The notes beneath the pieces were generated by a model. The model was not told the origin of the DNA and made no database searches. It saw only the letters and a program-made list of their open reading frames with translations. A stretch of 58,000 bases of DNA from Adiantum capillus-veneris (lineage: Eukaryota; Streptophyta; Polypodiopsida; Polypodiales; Pteridaceae): positions 131,069,182 to 131,127,181 of the forward strand of contig CM043967.1 of NCBI GenBank assembly GCA_014529385.2, in the 5' to 3' direction. This document shows positions 31,636 to 41,980 of this stretch, piece after piece. The translations under genes and the position numbers were made by a program. Numbering within the stretch: the stretch's first letter is position 1; every line of letters starts with the position of its first letter.

Positions 31636-32590
31636 CCACAATGAGAAGTACATCACCCTCACGCTTTACATACAATGTGCTTTCTGTTGGACTGTTATGA
31701 AAGCCTCATTTAACCAAATGAGTGTCAGCTTTCTCATACCAAGCACGAGGAGATTGCTTCAACCCATACAAAGCCTTCTTACATCTGCACACTTTGTCCT
31801 CTTGTCCTTTTAGTGAAAAAACCGCGAGGCTGCGTTACATAAACTTCCTCAAATATGTCAACATTCAAGAAAGCAGTAACAATGTCTGATTGATGTACAT
31901 CCCAACAAAAATGAGCTACCAATGCACATAGAAAACACAATGTAGTCATACGACAAGTGGGAGCAAAATTCTATTCATAATCTATGCCTTTTTCCTGTGC
32001 ATAACCCTTTGCAACAAGTCGAGCCTTATGGCGATCGATCTCACCATCCGGCTTGCGTTTCAACTTCTAAACCCACTTCGTACCAGTGGCATTTTTGCCA
32101 GGAGGCAAATCACATAAAGTCCATGTGTCATTCTCTAGAAGTGCATCATATTCTGATTGCATGGCAGCCATCCAATTTTTTGAATTCTGTGCTTCATCAA
32201 AAGACAGAGGCTCCTCAATATCATGTAAGCTAGACACAGCCAAAGCATAACAATCTGATGTATAAGATGCATGGCGAGAGCCTGAACGAGTACGACTAGA
32301 CAAAGGTGCATCCAATTTACTGTCACGCAAAGTGTGCACCAGCCATTTTGGCATACCTCTAGCCTGCTCATTTTCATCCCTTTCCTCATCAAGTACATCA
32401 TGTACATCTGCATCAGTAATAGGGTGATCTGTAACATTTTCAAAAACTCCCATAGGCTGTACATTTGCCTCATTGGAAATTACATTCGTATTTCCACCAC
32501 TCAAAAGAGGCAACAAAGTTTCATAAATGTCCTGTGAGCTTACATTACTAAGTACATGACAGCAAGGGCTGAGCAAAATCTTCCACAAAC
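31636..32590 (-). pseudogene. Copia element G: N-terminal part of reverse transcriptase
   Basis: It continues the G polyprotein. FDEAQNSKNWMAAMQSEYDA, NDTWTLCDLPPGKNATGTKW, then [24 protein letters not shown] and WDVHQSDIVTAFLN are hallmarks of copia RT. The sequence stops at EREGDVLLIV-like sequence at 31636, where element F begins, so the YVDD catalytic box is absent. Several stops are present (for example after GTKWV). About 300 bp of this piece is a close, inverted match to 40857-41180 (copia H). Confidence 0.88.
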
Positions 32591-33896
32591 ACTACATCCC
32601 GTGAAACCAGAATACGCTTTATTTGCAGATGATATAACCTGTAACCTTTGTTTTCAACACTATAACCAACAAAAATACATTTGACAGCGTTATCATCCAA
32701 TTTTTTGCGCTGCACTTGTGGCACCAAAGCATATGCCAAACAGCCAAAAACACGCATGTGCTCAATAGAAGGTTTTCTATCATGCCATGCTTCATATGGA
32801 GTAATAGACTGCAAAGCTTTTGTAGGACACCCGTTAAGTACATAAGTGGCACACATGATGGCCTCAAGCCAAAAAGAATGCGGCAAAGCTTGACTTTTGA
32901 CCATACATCGTGCCATTTCCATCAGTGACCTATTTTTTCTCTTAGCAAAACCATTTTTCTGAGGTGTATAAGGCATGTACATTGGTGTTTTATCCCACGA
33001 CTAGACAGAAATGCATTAAATTCATGAGACATATACTCCCCCCCTCGATCGGAACGGAGGGTGCCCATAGTACATTTCGAGACATTTTCAGCCATAGCCA
33101 ACAATTGTTTGAAGCACATAAAAACTTCGAACTTCTCTTTAAGCGTAAATACCCATGCATGCCTGGAGTAATCATCAATGAAAGTCACGAAGTACAGGTA
33201 ATTGCCCAAGGATGGAGTTTGCATGTTCCCACAAACATCACTATGCACAAACTGCAACCTGCATGTGGCCCTAACTGAACCATCCTTTGGAAACTTAGAA
33301 CGCTGCATCTTACCCAAAATATAGCCTTCACAAACATGTTTGATAGGTGCTGCAAGAGACAGCAAAGAAGCAACCATATTAGATTTCTGCAAACGCAACA
33401 AACTGGAAAAATTCAGATGACCAAAACGTGCATGCCAAAGTTTTGCATTTGAAATAGCCCTTGAATCTGCAACAGTTTTTGCAAAATTGTGTCCACACTT
33501 GTCATACAAAGTGAGCTTATACAACCCACGGCAAAAAAGGCCAGATGCAACAATTTCATCACCAAAACTGAGATCATGAACTGTACATTTGTCATCCACA
33601 AATTTGACTACAAGTCCAAGTCTAGCAAGTGCGGATACAGACAAGAGATTCTTCTTGATCCCAGGTACATAAAGTGCATCAACAAGTGTGAAGGATTTGC
33701 CATTTGCAGTAGTAAGCACAATCTTTCCAACTCCTTGAACCGGATAAGAGGCATTGTTGGCACGAGTGATTGAATTTCCATGAGGGACAGACTGGATAGA
33801 GGTAAACAATTCACGATGTGAGGTAATATGCTTTATAGCACCACTGTCAAAATACCGCATGTGAATCTGCAGCAAAAACTGACAAGCATGCATCAT
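32548..33896 (-). pseudogene. Copia element G: protease, GAG-pre-integrase and integrase
   Basis: The protease block shows YFDSGAIKHITSHRELF (catalytic DSG) and LVDALYVPGIKKNLLSVSAL. GAG-pre-integrase follows (KLWHARFGHLNFSSLLRLQK). The integrase core shows QFVHSDVCGNM (first Asp), YFVTFIDDYSRHAWVF and GTLRSDRGGEYMSHEF (second Asp). In a shifted frame (32982-32548) it has YTPQKNGFAKRKNRSL, PYEAWHDRKPSIEHMRVFGC and FVGYSVENKGYRLY. The third catalytic residue, Glu in the usual NGxAERKNR, is Lys here. The domain is therefore doubly disabled, by the frameshift near 32960 and the lost Glu. Position and order are standard for Ty1/copia. Confidence 0.92.
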
Positions 33897-34509
33897 GGAC
33901 AGCAGGATTGTAAGTGCACTCTGCGCTAAAAGCCCATTCTACATCAACATCAGCAACATAGTTTCCTTTCATAGAAGACTCAACAATGGCTGCATTTGTA
34001 GTGGAACCAACATTTGCAGTGGAACCACCCTCTTTCTTCTTAGCCTCTTTGGCTTCAACTTAGGACACAACTTGATGAAGTGATAATTAGCTTTACAATA
34101 ATGGCAACGCTTTCTTTTTTTTCCCTTATCACCAGAATTGCCAGTTGAAGTGCTAGCAGTAGAAGCATTGGGAACATAAGTTTTGCCACTCGCAGCAGAA
34201 CCATAAGAAGTGACTGCATTGTTGTTACCACCGTTTCTTTGAGAAGCAATAAAATCCTGTTCAACTGCACGCTGTCTAGGCACTGACAGAAACTCTGGAC
34301 AAAATGACGAAATAACCTGTGCAGCACTACTTGTAGTGGAAACGGAGGCCGAAATGAGCCCGAATCAAAAATCTGAGCAGACTGAGCTCTGCGAGCTCAT
34401 CCAAAATATTTGTCGACTTGCGAACGCTTGCCAAAGCTCACTGAAATCGAAGAAAGTGAGTAGGCGTGTGCTGGAGCAACTGGCGACTAAGTCCGGGAGG
34501 ACGCAACCT
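33897..34509 (-). pseudogene. Copia element G: shortened gag with zinc knuckle
   Basis: Only about 610 bp separate PBS and protease. The 34283-33969 frame carries RQRAVEQDFIASQRNGGNN, a Ser/Thr/Gly-rich linker, and an intact knuckle CHYCKANYHFIKLC followed by a Lys-rich run. The large UBN2 capsid domain expected upstream (about 200 codons) is missing. A short leader frame (34589-34365) is followed directly by the end of gag, implying an internal deletion. Confidence 0.75.
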
Positions 34510-34521
34510 GCTCTGATACCA
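34510..34521 (-). promoter_or_regulatory. Copia G primer-binding site (initiator tRNA-Met)
   Basis: TGGTATCAGAGC on the minus strand, two bases after the LTR end. Confidence 0.92.
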
Positions 34522-34523
34522 AT

Positions 34524-34749
34524 TGTTGGAATTAGGGTTGCAGAGAGATACACACAGCTTGGAGAAGATGAAGGAAGCTCAAGGCACACAATTGAGAGTG
34601 CAGTACTTAGTGTGCAATGGAAAGATGGATAGCCCTAGAGTGATGGGCGTATATACAATGCACGGGGAAAAAACCTCCTAAAGAGGGAAAAAATGCCCCG
34701 GCGGTCCTAGTGTGTTCACACACATCACTACCACATGTAAATGGTAACA
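34524..34749 (-). repeat. Copia G 5' LTR
   Basis: 226 bp, TGTTACCATTTACATG to CTAATTCCAACA on the minus strand. It is the same family as the 3' LTR of copia H at 49974-50200, sharing ACATGTGGTAGTGATGTGTG and the TTTAGGAGGTTTTTTCCCC run. ATTGTATATACGCCC is the likely promoter core. Confidence 0.9.
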
Positions 34750-36640
34750 AACACCCCTATCCCCTATTTAACTGACACCTAGACACCCGATCTACAAACG
34801 ACTATTGTTCAAGCCCGTACCCAACCAACCCTCATTACACCAATTCCCTAGCAAAGCATGTCATGATAGCCTTCATCTATAACCCTGTAGAGCACCATGT
34901 TGTTTAGCAATAACAAGCAACACTCAAATTCCTACCAAATATTTGACATGCACCAGTCTTACTATCAGTTCACATAGCTTTTGCATACAACGTCCTCCCT
35001 TGCACACATATACATCACACAAGAGGGAAGATTACAGATTTGAGAATAGAGATGACGACTCTATTTATGAAGAAATTCACCGAAGGGGGATATACAATGA
35101 TGGATCTCGCATAGAAATCACTACCCTCGCTTCTTTATGTACTATCAGGCAATATTTATCTTTCACTGGCTTTGGCAGTCACCTCCTGTGGCTTTTGATG
35201 CCCCCTCTGAGAGCCAGCACCTTGTTTTTCGTGCTTCCCAAACTGCAGCCCTTGTGGCCTTCTCTACTCAATATGGAATCAACTCTTCAATTGACGACCC
35301 CTCTCCTCCATTTTTATACCCGTGGAACCCTTCAACCCTACAACACCTCCTAGCTCCTTCCCACCTGCTCTACTTCAAAATAAATTCTCTGGCTCTCCCT
35401 GCTCGTTTATATTTGGACCGTCCTGTGGGAGTGCTTTTAGCATCCAAATTCCCCTCCTCTTTGGTGATCCAACCTGCCAAACCATGTCGCTGCAATTTGC
35501 TGGCAACACCCTCTACTAGCGTTCTCATCTCTATGCCCTTCCAAACCTGCACCCGGCCAACCTCAGCCAGCGCTCTTCTCAAGCATTCAAACTCCTGTAG
35601 CTTCGGCTATTTGTAGTAGGGAGCTCACCTCCATCACCCTTCAAAAACTTTGATCAAAACTATCAAAGGGCATTTAGCTATGCCATGTTGCATTGAGCGC
35701 TCCAAAAGCCCTCGAAGGAAGTAGCCTCTCTGTCTTACTGATAACCACCAGTCATCTAGCGGCTTTGTATAACTCTTCAAGCCCGCCTACTCTCCTGCCG
35801 AGTCTCCAACTCCCCCTTGTTCACGCTGTCCTCAGCCTGGTCCCACGTTCTTCCGGCCTCACCAATCCACTGCCTGGCAAACAAGTCCACCAACCTCCTG
35901 ACCTCCACCCGATCACGATCCTTCCTGTGCATGCAGTTCAAGGCCTCAGAAATTCTTCTCTCATCTGCAGTGCCACCCCTGGCAACTCTTCCATGCAATT
36001 CATTCCTTTTTTTAGCCCTTTAGCTAATTTTAGCTTTTGGTCCTTAAAAAAACTCCAGCTTGGTCTTGTTACACACGCCCACGACTGCTGATGGTCAAAA
36101 AGACTTATAATTCTTTTTCTCATCTGCACACCGTCCAATTTCCAAGCTCCACCAAAACTTCATGCCTAGCACCCTTTCATGCAGGTAGAAAAGGACCATC
36201 GTTGTTTCAAGTGAAGCCAATGATCATAGGTAGGACCGACCGAGCTTCGAGCTCTGTATGCCATAAAACTCCACAAAAAGAACCATTTTTTGTGCCGATG
36301 ACCTCAAGATCTCTAGTAACTTCAAGTCGCAATCACTTGCCACAAGTGCTAATTGTAAAATTAATATCCACCAATCTCCAAGTATCCTCAAATCTTGGAA
36401 CTCACCCAAATAGCGCAAGCTCTCAACACACATATCATGGCCTTTGGTCTGCTAAAAGCCACATTTGGCATACACATCAAAATCGCATTTGTTACAATCT
36501 GCATCTAGCACCTGTTCAAGCATTTCCCCATCCGGCTACTGATTTCCACCATGCTACTATTGGCACTTCCATGGGTCGACACAGATTGGGTGCACCATCA
36601 TTGCCCACCCCCTCGTTGAGAATTCATGCTCAACCACAGT
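34750..36640. other. Unassigned stretch with scattered open frames
   Basis: Several open frames of 60-215 codons lie on both strands (for example 35137-35616 and 36037-36684 on +, and 35370-35582 and 35777-35998 on -). None carries a motif that I recognise. The minus-strand frames have a more protein-like composition (for example EVGRVQVWKGIEMRTLVEGV) but are short and broken. They may be remnants of a gene or unknown element. Confidence 0.35.
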
Positions 36641-36641
36641 A

Positions 36642-37550
36642 TTATTTAGGTAAAATAGGATTGCATGAACAAAATGATATATAGTGACTACATAAGTGGT
36701 ATAGAGATAGAGAGAGGAAGAAATTAGCAGTTGTCCACTCCTTCGGGATCAAATGGAAAGCCTTGAGCTTTCGCACGCATAGTGTGGAGTCCACCTGGAT
36801 AAAAAATAAAGCATTGGTCATGGCCATCCACCTGTGCAACATGCCTTTGCGACCAAATTTGGATCCAAAAACAAGCTGCTTTTGTATCTCTTCATAGTGC
36901 AGGCCTTTGTCACCCTGTATCCCCAAGATCTCATGCTCATTACAAGCATATTTATCACCATTTTCATCCCCTACATCGCATCCAATACTCCATCCACCTA
37001 CTATAGAGGATCGCTTAGTATATTCCACTTCAAAAAGCCTTGCATCCAATACAAAGATACATGTAAAGAAACCTCCAATAACACATGTATCCATAGCATC
37101 ACATAAAGTAGCAAAACCCTGTCATTTGCCTCCACTTGCTGCATAGCCAATTCTATATGTACTCCTTGCAAGCCTATATCCAACAAATCCTCTAAAGTTG
37201 GCTCCAAAACCAGCTCTTCGTACCCAAGAGGATGACCTCCTAGAGACTCAACCTGTTCTTGGAACAACTCACCTGCAAGGTTGGTATCACCTTCCTCTCT
37301 ACATGGAGGCTCGCTCTTATAAGCTGCACCTATATGAGTTTACATAGAGTCATCTGCCGAAGCTATCTCCCACGGCTACACACAAACTCCGAAACTTTAA
37401 AGTACACCTTTATATGCTCCCTGATAGCGGGAAAAAGAGCAGTGCAATCGGGTGGCCTCTGTACTCGTGCATACTCCACAAACCACGCCTCATGCAAACA
37501 AGCAAAGAACAAAACAAAGGGGGCACCACCCTAAATTAAGAGGTTTAGGG
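36642..37550 (-). pseudogene. Decayed coding-like segment, unknown family
   Basis: Three overlapping minus-strand frames read one after another. EAWFVEYARVQRPPDCTALF and REHIKVYFKVSEFVCSRGR (about 37510-37370) come first. ESLGGHPLGYEELVLEPTLE and HIELAMQQVEANDRV (37267-37100) follow. MDTCVIGGFFTCIFVLDARL, GCDVGDENGDKYACNEHEIL and YEEIQKQLVFGSKFGRKG (37094-36830) come last. Composition and length suggest a once-coding sequence with frameshifts. I do not recognise the family, and it is not RT, integrase, gag or protease. It could be a host gene fragment or part of an unknown element. Confidence 0.35.
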
Positions 37551-38190
37551 ACCTCACACATAGTGCACATAGGCAAGTGAGACTTCTAGAATTATGATGG
37601 CATCAAAACATATGGCAAAACACATAGAAACGAAGCTTAGGGACCTTATGTAGCATATATATACACAAGACATCAGCTTAACAATACAACGGCATCTGAT
37701 CATACATAACAAGGATATAGAGAAGCAAGCCAAGGATGGCATAATCCCTTGTCAAAAACAATCAACCCAGCAAGTAGGTATGATCCTACTAGCAACACAT
37801 CAATACCTTAGAGAATGATGGCGAGGATGGTGGCCATGGAGCATGAGAGAAGACTCCTTATTTAGGTTTTAGGGCTAGTAATGTAGCATACTAGAGGGAG
37901 AGAGAGAGAGGGAGAGAGAGAGAGGGAGAGAGAGTAGAGCTCCATCCATAGCTCCTCGTTGTGAGCAATGTCGTCATAGCTTCGTTGCTTGGTGAAGTGG
38001 GTGAAGTGTTGGTTTTGAGTGAGAGAAGGCCTCCTTATATAGGTTTCTGAGAGGGTTTAGGATTAGGGATAAACATGCTTAAATCCGCTGATTGGGGTTA
38101 CTTTTTGCTTAGGGTGGTCAACAGACTGAGGTCACCTGATATGTCACCATCAAGATATTCTCTAGAGTGATGTGAGAGGGGAGGGTAAAG
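37551..38190. other. No gene recognised; GA-rich microsatellite; possible LTR edge
   Basis: GGGACCTCACA at about 37549-37559 equals the last 11 bases of the element F LTR but on the opposite strand, so an inverted relative's LTR may end here. A GA/GGGA-rich run lies at 37894-37934. Confidence 0.4.
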
Positions 38191-38821
38191 GGGGACATGC
38201 TGGGTCCTCCTGAATATCAAATTCTCAAAAAATCCTCAACCATGGCTTCTTTTGACATGTGTTCTTTGAAAAAATCAGCATGTCTCTTTTCAACTCAAAA
38301 GTCTTTATCCCTGTTGACTCACCTTTATCATAAGATTTTCTCCTCCTGTAACTGCATTGTTGATGCCCAATCACTGCTTCTAGTAACAGTGAACTGTTAC
38401 CTACCAAATACTTATGGTGCAGTAAAAAATATTTACCATGGGTAAAAAAAGTTACTGTAGGTAAAAAGTGATTTGTATTTACCATGTAGGTAAAAAATAT
38501 TTACTGTGGTAAAAAATATTTACTGTCGGTAAAAAAGTGAAAACGGAGTATGCTGTGCTGTGAGTCCACACGAACATCCTCGTGTAAATTTCACTAGAAA
38601 TTCACACCTAGAATAGGCTATTCTGTAAGATATAGGTTGTAGGCATGCATAAGAGCTCGTTCCCACGTATCTTCTGTCCATGGCACTTTTTACTCTTTGG
38701 TGCTTGTGAAGTAGATTTTTCTTCTCTTTCGAGATCCCTTGGACTAGAGTATCCTCATCTCCCCAAAAACTGACTGTGCCTTTATTGCATCTTCAGAAGG
38801 GGTCCTAAAAACCATGCATCA
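38191..38821 (-). repeat. Element J: 3' LTR (outer end uncertain)
   Basis: On the minus strand it begins TGATGCATGG immediately after a purine run. The outer boundary is not determined, and 38191 is only an approximate limit. It contains the GGTAAAAAATATTTACTGT repeat. Confidence 0.45.
38421..38539. repeat. Short tandem repeat (GGTAAAAAATATTTACTGT) in element J LTR
   Basis: About six imperfect copies of a 19-21-bp unit. The core is itself near-palindromic (GTAAA...TTTAC). It lies inside the presumed 3' LTR of element J. Confidence 0.75.
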
Positions 38822-38838
38822 TATAGCCCTCCCCCTTA
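38822..38838 (-). promoter_or_regulatory. Element J polypurine tract
   Basis: CTTAAGGGGGAGGGCTATA on the minus strand precedes the LTR start TGATGCATGG. Confidence 0.6.
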
Positions 38839-39069
38839 AGCTAGAGGTATTTGATGCCTCTAGCTATAGGTTGTGCTACAATAGGGTTCTCTTGAATACT
38901 TACCCACCTGGTACCAATTGAATTTGCCATGTTACTGCTTTCTTGGCTGATGCACCCAGTTTAGTCCTTTCTGATGAATAATTGTATCCATCCATGACTA
39001 ACAACTGGTCTCCTAGACCCTTGAAAGCCATACCCCATCCATTGTCAATATCCGCTTTCACTGGTAGCA

Positions 39070-39136
39070 TTCTCTTTTTTTCTTTTTTTCTTCTCTTTTT
39101 TTCCTTTTTTTTTGTCTTCTCTTTTTTTTTTTTTTT
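39070..39136 (-). repeat. Long A/G-only tract after element J stop codon
   Basis: About 65 bases of almost pure purine on the minus strand (A runs broken by G, with one C), starting 30 bp beyond the integrase stop and 230 bp before the true polypurine tract. Confidence 0.7.
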
Positions 39137-39163
39137 GAAATGACTATGTACATGATTGTTACC

Positions 39164-40857
39164 TTAGTTGGAGCTCGAATATGATGAGCTCTCCTCTGAA
39201 CCATCCTTAGCATTGATTTCACCAGCATATGGCTGTGAAAGACGACATTGGTAGGCCTTCAATCGCCAACCATTTACCGGGGTCTGATGTACCTTACCAT
39301 CTAGGTCACCTAGTTGGTAACTACCATTTGAGAACCTCTGTATCACTACAAAAGGGCCTTCCCACTTAAGCAAGAACTTACCATCCTTCCTGCGATCAAA
39401 GCGATTGTCGTATCTGAGCACTAAAGAACCTTCCTTGATACCTTTCTTGACAAGGTTGCGATTGAACTTCTTTCGTTTCTTCTCTGCCTGGGCTGCATAG
39501 TACTTCACTGCTGACTCTCGATCTAGCCCTAACCTCTCCAAATCGATGATTCTTCCTTCCACCTGCTTCTCTCGACTATCCTCTTGATGTGCTTTTAGAA
39601 CTCGGAGGCTCGCTAGCTCCACTTCTATAGGCAATAGTGCCTCTTGCCCGTAAACCAAGTAAAAAGGTGTATACCCCAAGGATGTTTTAAAGGATGTTCT
39701 GTAGGCCCAAAGTGCTGCATCTAGGTGTTTGTCCCATGCCTTAGGATGTAAATGCACTTGCTTAGTGATGATTTTACATATAAGACCATTTACCTTTTCC
39801 ACAAGACCATTGCACTGAGGGTAGTATGGTGTAGAGTCCCTGCGCTTGATTTTTAACTTGCTCATCAATTGCCCGACTAAATCAGCTCGAAATCCCGGTC
39901 CCCTATCCGAGAGAATCTCCAAAGGTGTGCCAAAACGGCAACAAATGCATTCAAAAATGAAATCACTCACGTCCTTGGCTGTGATGCGCTTTGTGGGACG
40001 AGCTTCTGCCCATCTGGTCATGTACTCCACCCCCATAATGATGTATTCCTTCCCTGATTGAGTGCAAGGTAGTGGCCCTATTGCATCTATCCCCCATTTT
40101 TCAAATGGCCCATAGGTTTTGATTGGATGCTGATTTTCATGGGTAAGACGCCTTGGTCCAGCTTTTTGGCAAACCTCACATGTGTGGCACCAATGTTGTA
40201 CATCTCGATGGAGGCTTGGCCACGTGAACCCTGCTTGTAAAATCTTTCTGCTAGTAATCTCTTGTGCAAAGTGGCCACCACACACACCTTCATGACAACT
40301 AAACAAAATATCCTTTATCTCTTGGGATGCAGGAACTCTCCTTAAGACAGCATCTTTCCCTCTACAATACAAATCCTCATTCACTAAGCTATAGCTGGTA
40401 GCCTTTTTTGCCAACCACCTACGTTCACTTTTACTCATACCAGAGGGTGCTTCACAATGCTCAAGAAAGTAAAGTAAATCATGCAGCTCCTCCTTTCCCT
40501 GGTATAAAGGACTTTTCACAAGGATAGCACCTACTATGAGAGTTTGTAGTTCTTCACCTGCTAAGGCATCTGCTTCTCGATTTTGATCTCTAGGTACAAA
40601 GTGCACTCGAACTTCTTTAAAACCCTTCAACAAGGCCTTTGCTTCCCTCATCTTAACAGACAATTTGTCATTTTTACAGGCCCATACACCAACCATTTGC
40701 TTAACAATCAACATGGAGTCACCAAAACCATTTAGCTTTGTGATGCCCTGAGAAAGACAACATTGCAACCCTAAAACAAGGGCATGGTACTCAGCCTCAT
40801 TGTTAGAATGAACCTCTTTTAGATGAAACCCTTTTGCAAAGATCTTCTCCTTCTCTG
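39164..40857 (-). pseudogene. Element J: open RNase H-integrase of a Ty3/gypsy element (5'-truncated)
   Basis: 534 codons without a stop, extended upstream to 40857 by EVHSNNEAEYHALVLGLQCC. The RNase H part is the plant RVT_3 type, with LVLGLQCCLSQGITKLNGFG, DSMLIVKQMVGVW and FVPRDQNREADALA. The integrase HHCC finger is HEGVCGGHF then CHTCEVC. The DDE core is GIDAIGPLPC (Asp), ILSDRGPGFRA (Asp) and NGLVEKVNG (Glu), so all catalytic residues are present. WAYRTSFKTSLGYTPFYLVY, the GPF-V motif KWEGPFVVIQRFSNGSYQL and NGWRLKAYQCRL close the protein. There is no chromodomain. The upstream RT, protease and gag are gone, because copia H sequence abuts at 40857. It is the best preserved pol segment in the window, yet cannot be expressed as a complete polyprotein. 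Confidence 0.93.
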
Positions 40858-41980
40858 GACCTCCACTTGTCGTATGACTACTGTGCGTTTTCTATGTGCA
40901 TTGGCAGCTCATTTTGGTTGGGATGTACATCAATCAGACATTGTTATTGCTTTCTTGAATGGTGACATATTTGAGGAAGTTTATGTAAAGCAGCCTCGCG
41001 GTTTTGTCATAAAACGACAAGAGGACAAAGTGTGCAGATGTAAGAAGGCTTTGTATGGGTTGAAGCAATCTCCTCGTGCTTGGTATGAGAAAGTTGACAC
41101 TCATTTGGTTAAACGAGGCTTTCATAACAGTCCAACAGAAAGCACATTGTATGAAAAGCGTGAGGGTGATGTACTTCTCATTGTGGTTCTTTATGTCAAT
41201 GATTTGCTGATCATTGGACCAAATGAAAGACATATTGGTGAATTTAAGGCTGATTTGAATGCTACTTTCAAGATGAAAGATTTGGGGCTGTTGCATCATT
41301 ACTTGGGTATACAGTTTAAGCAGTGTGATGGTGGTATTACCTTGTGTCAGAAAAGTTACATAGACACATTGCTATGTAGGTTTGGACTTGAGGATTGCAA
41401 ACCTATTGCCACTCCCATGGAAACAGGTTTGAAGTTGAGTCTACATGATGCTGGCAATACTGATGATGTCACTCTTTACCAAACTGTTGTTGGCTACCTC
41501 ATTTGTGTATGCAACATGAGGCCAGATATTCAGTTTGCAGTCTCATAGGTCAACACATTTATGCATAGCCCAGGGTCTAAGCATTGGCAGGCTCTCAAGA
41601 GGATTTTCCACTACCTTAGTGGCACTTTACATCTTGGCTTGTTTTATCCCAAGAGGGGATCATTGTCGCCAGACTTACATGCTTTTTCGGACTCAGATTA
41701 GGCTTGTTGTTTTGACACACGAGTGTCCACAAGTGGTTTTTGTTTCATGCTTGGCAGTTCATGTATATCATGGTTGAGCAAGAAGCAACCTACAGTGGCC
41801 ACTTTGATTTGTAAGGCTGAGTATAGGGCAGTCTTCACAGCTACGGTTGAGTGTGTATGGCTCAGATGCCTTATGGATGATTTGGGTGTTGGACAGGACA
41901 CTGCCAACACTATCTACACTAACAGTCAGAGCGCATTGACAGTTGCAAGGAACCCAGTTTTTCATGCTCGCACAAAGCAC
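40857..41980 (+). pseudogene. Copia element H: reverse transcriptase and RNase H (first part)
   Basis: It starts abruptly inside RT at TCRMTT. WDVHQSDIVIAFLNGDIFEE, VYVKQPRGF, KKALYGLKQSPRAWYEKVD and VLYVNDLLIIGPN follow; the catalytic YVDD box reads YVND. HHYLGIQFKQ, CKPIATPMETGL and MRPDIQFAVS complete RVT_2. After a stop at 41547 the RNase H part continues: KHWQALKRIFHYLSGTLHLG-like sequence, DSDXACCFDTRVSTSGFCFM, SWLSKKQPTVATLICKAEYR and TNSQSALTVARNPVFHARTKH. The frame is interrupted there by element I and resumes at 49727 with the matching codons. The Asp-to-Asn change in YVDD would destroy RT activity. Confidence 0.93.
41976..41980. other. Target-site duplication of element I (left)
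   Basis: AGCAC before the first LTR. GCAC (49727-49730) follows the second LTR, and the preceding A at 49726 may be LTR or duplication. The copia reading frame confirms the insertion point. Confidence 0.85.

Noticed and set aside
36037-36684. 215-codon plus-strand gene
   Set aside because: Composition is Ser/Pro/His-rich as expected from a pyrimidine-rich strand. There is no motif, and the opposite strand reads better.
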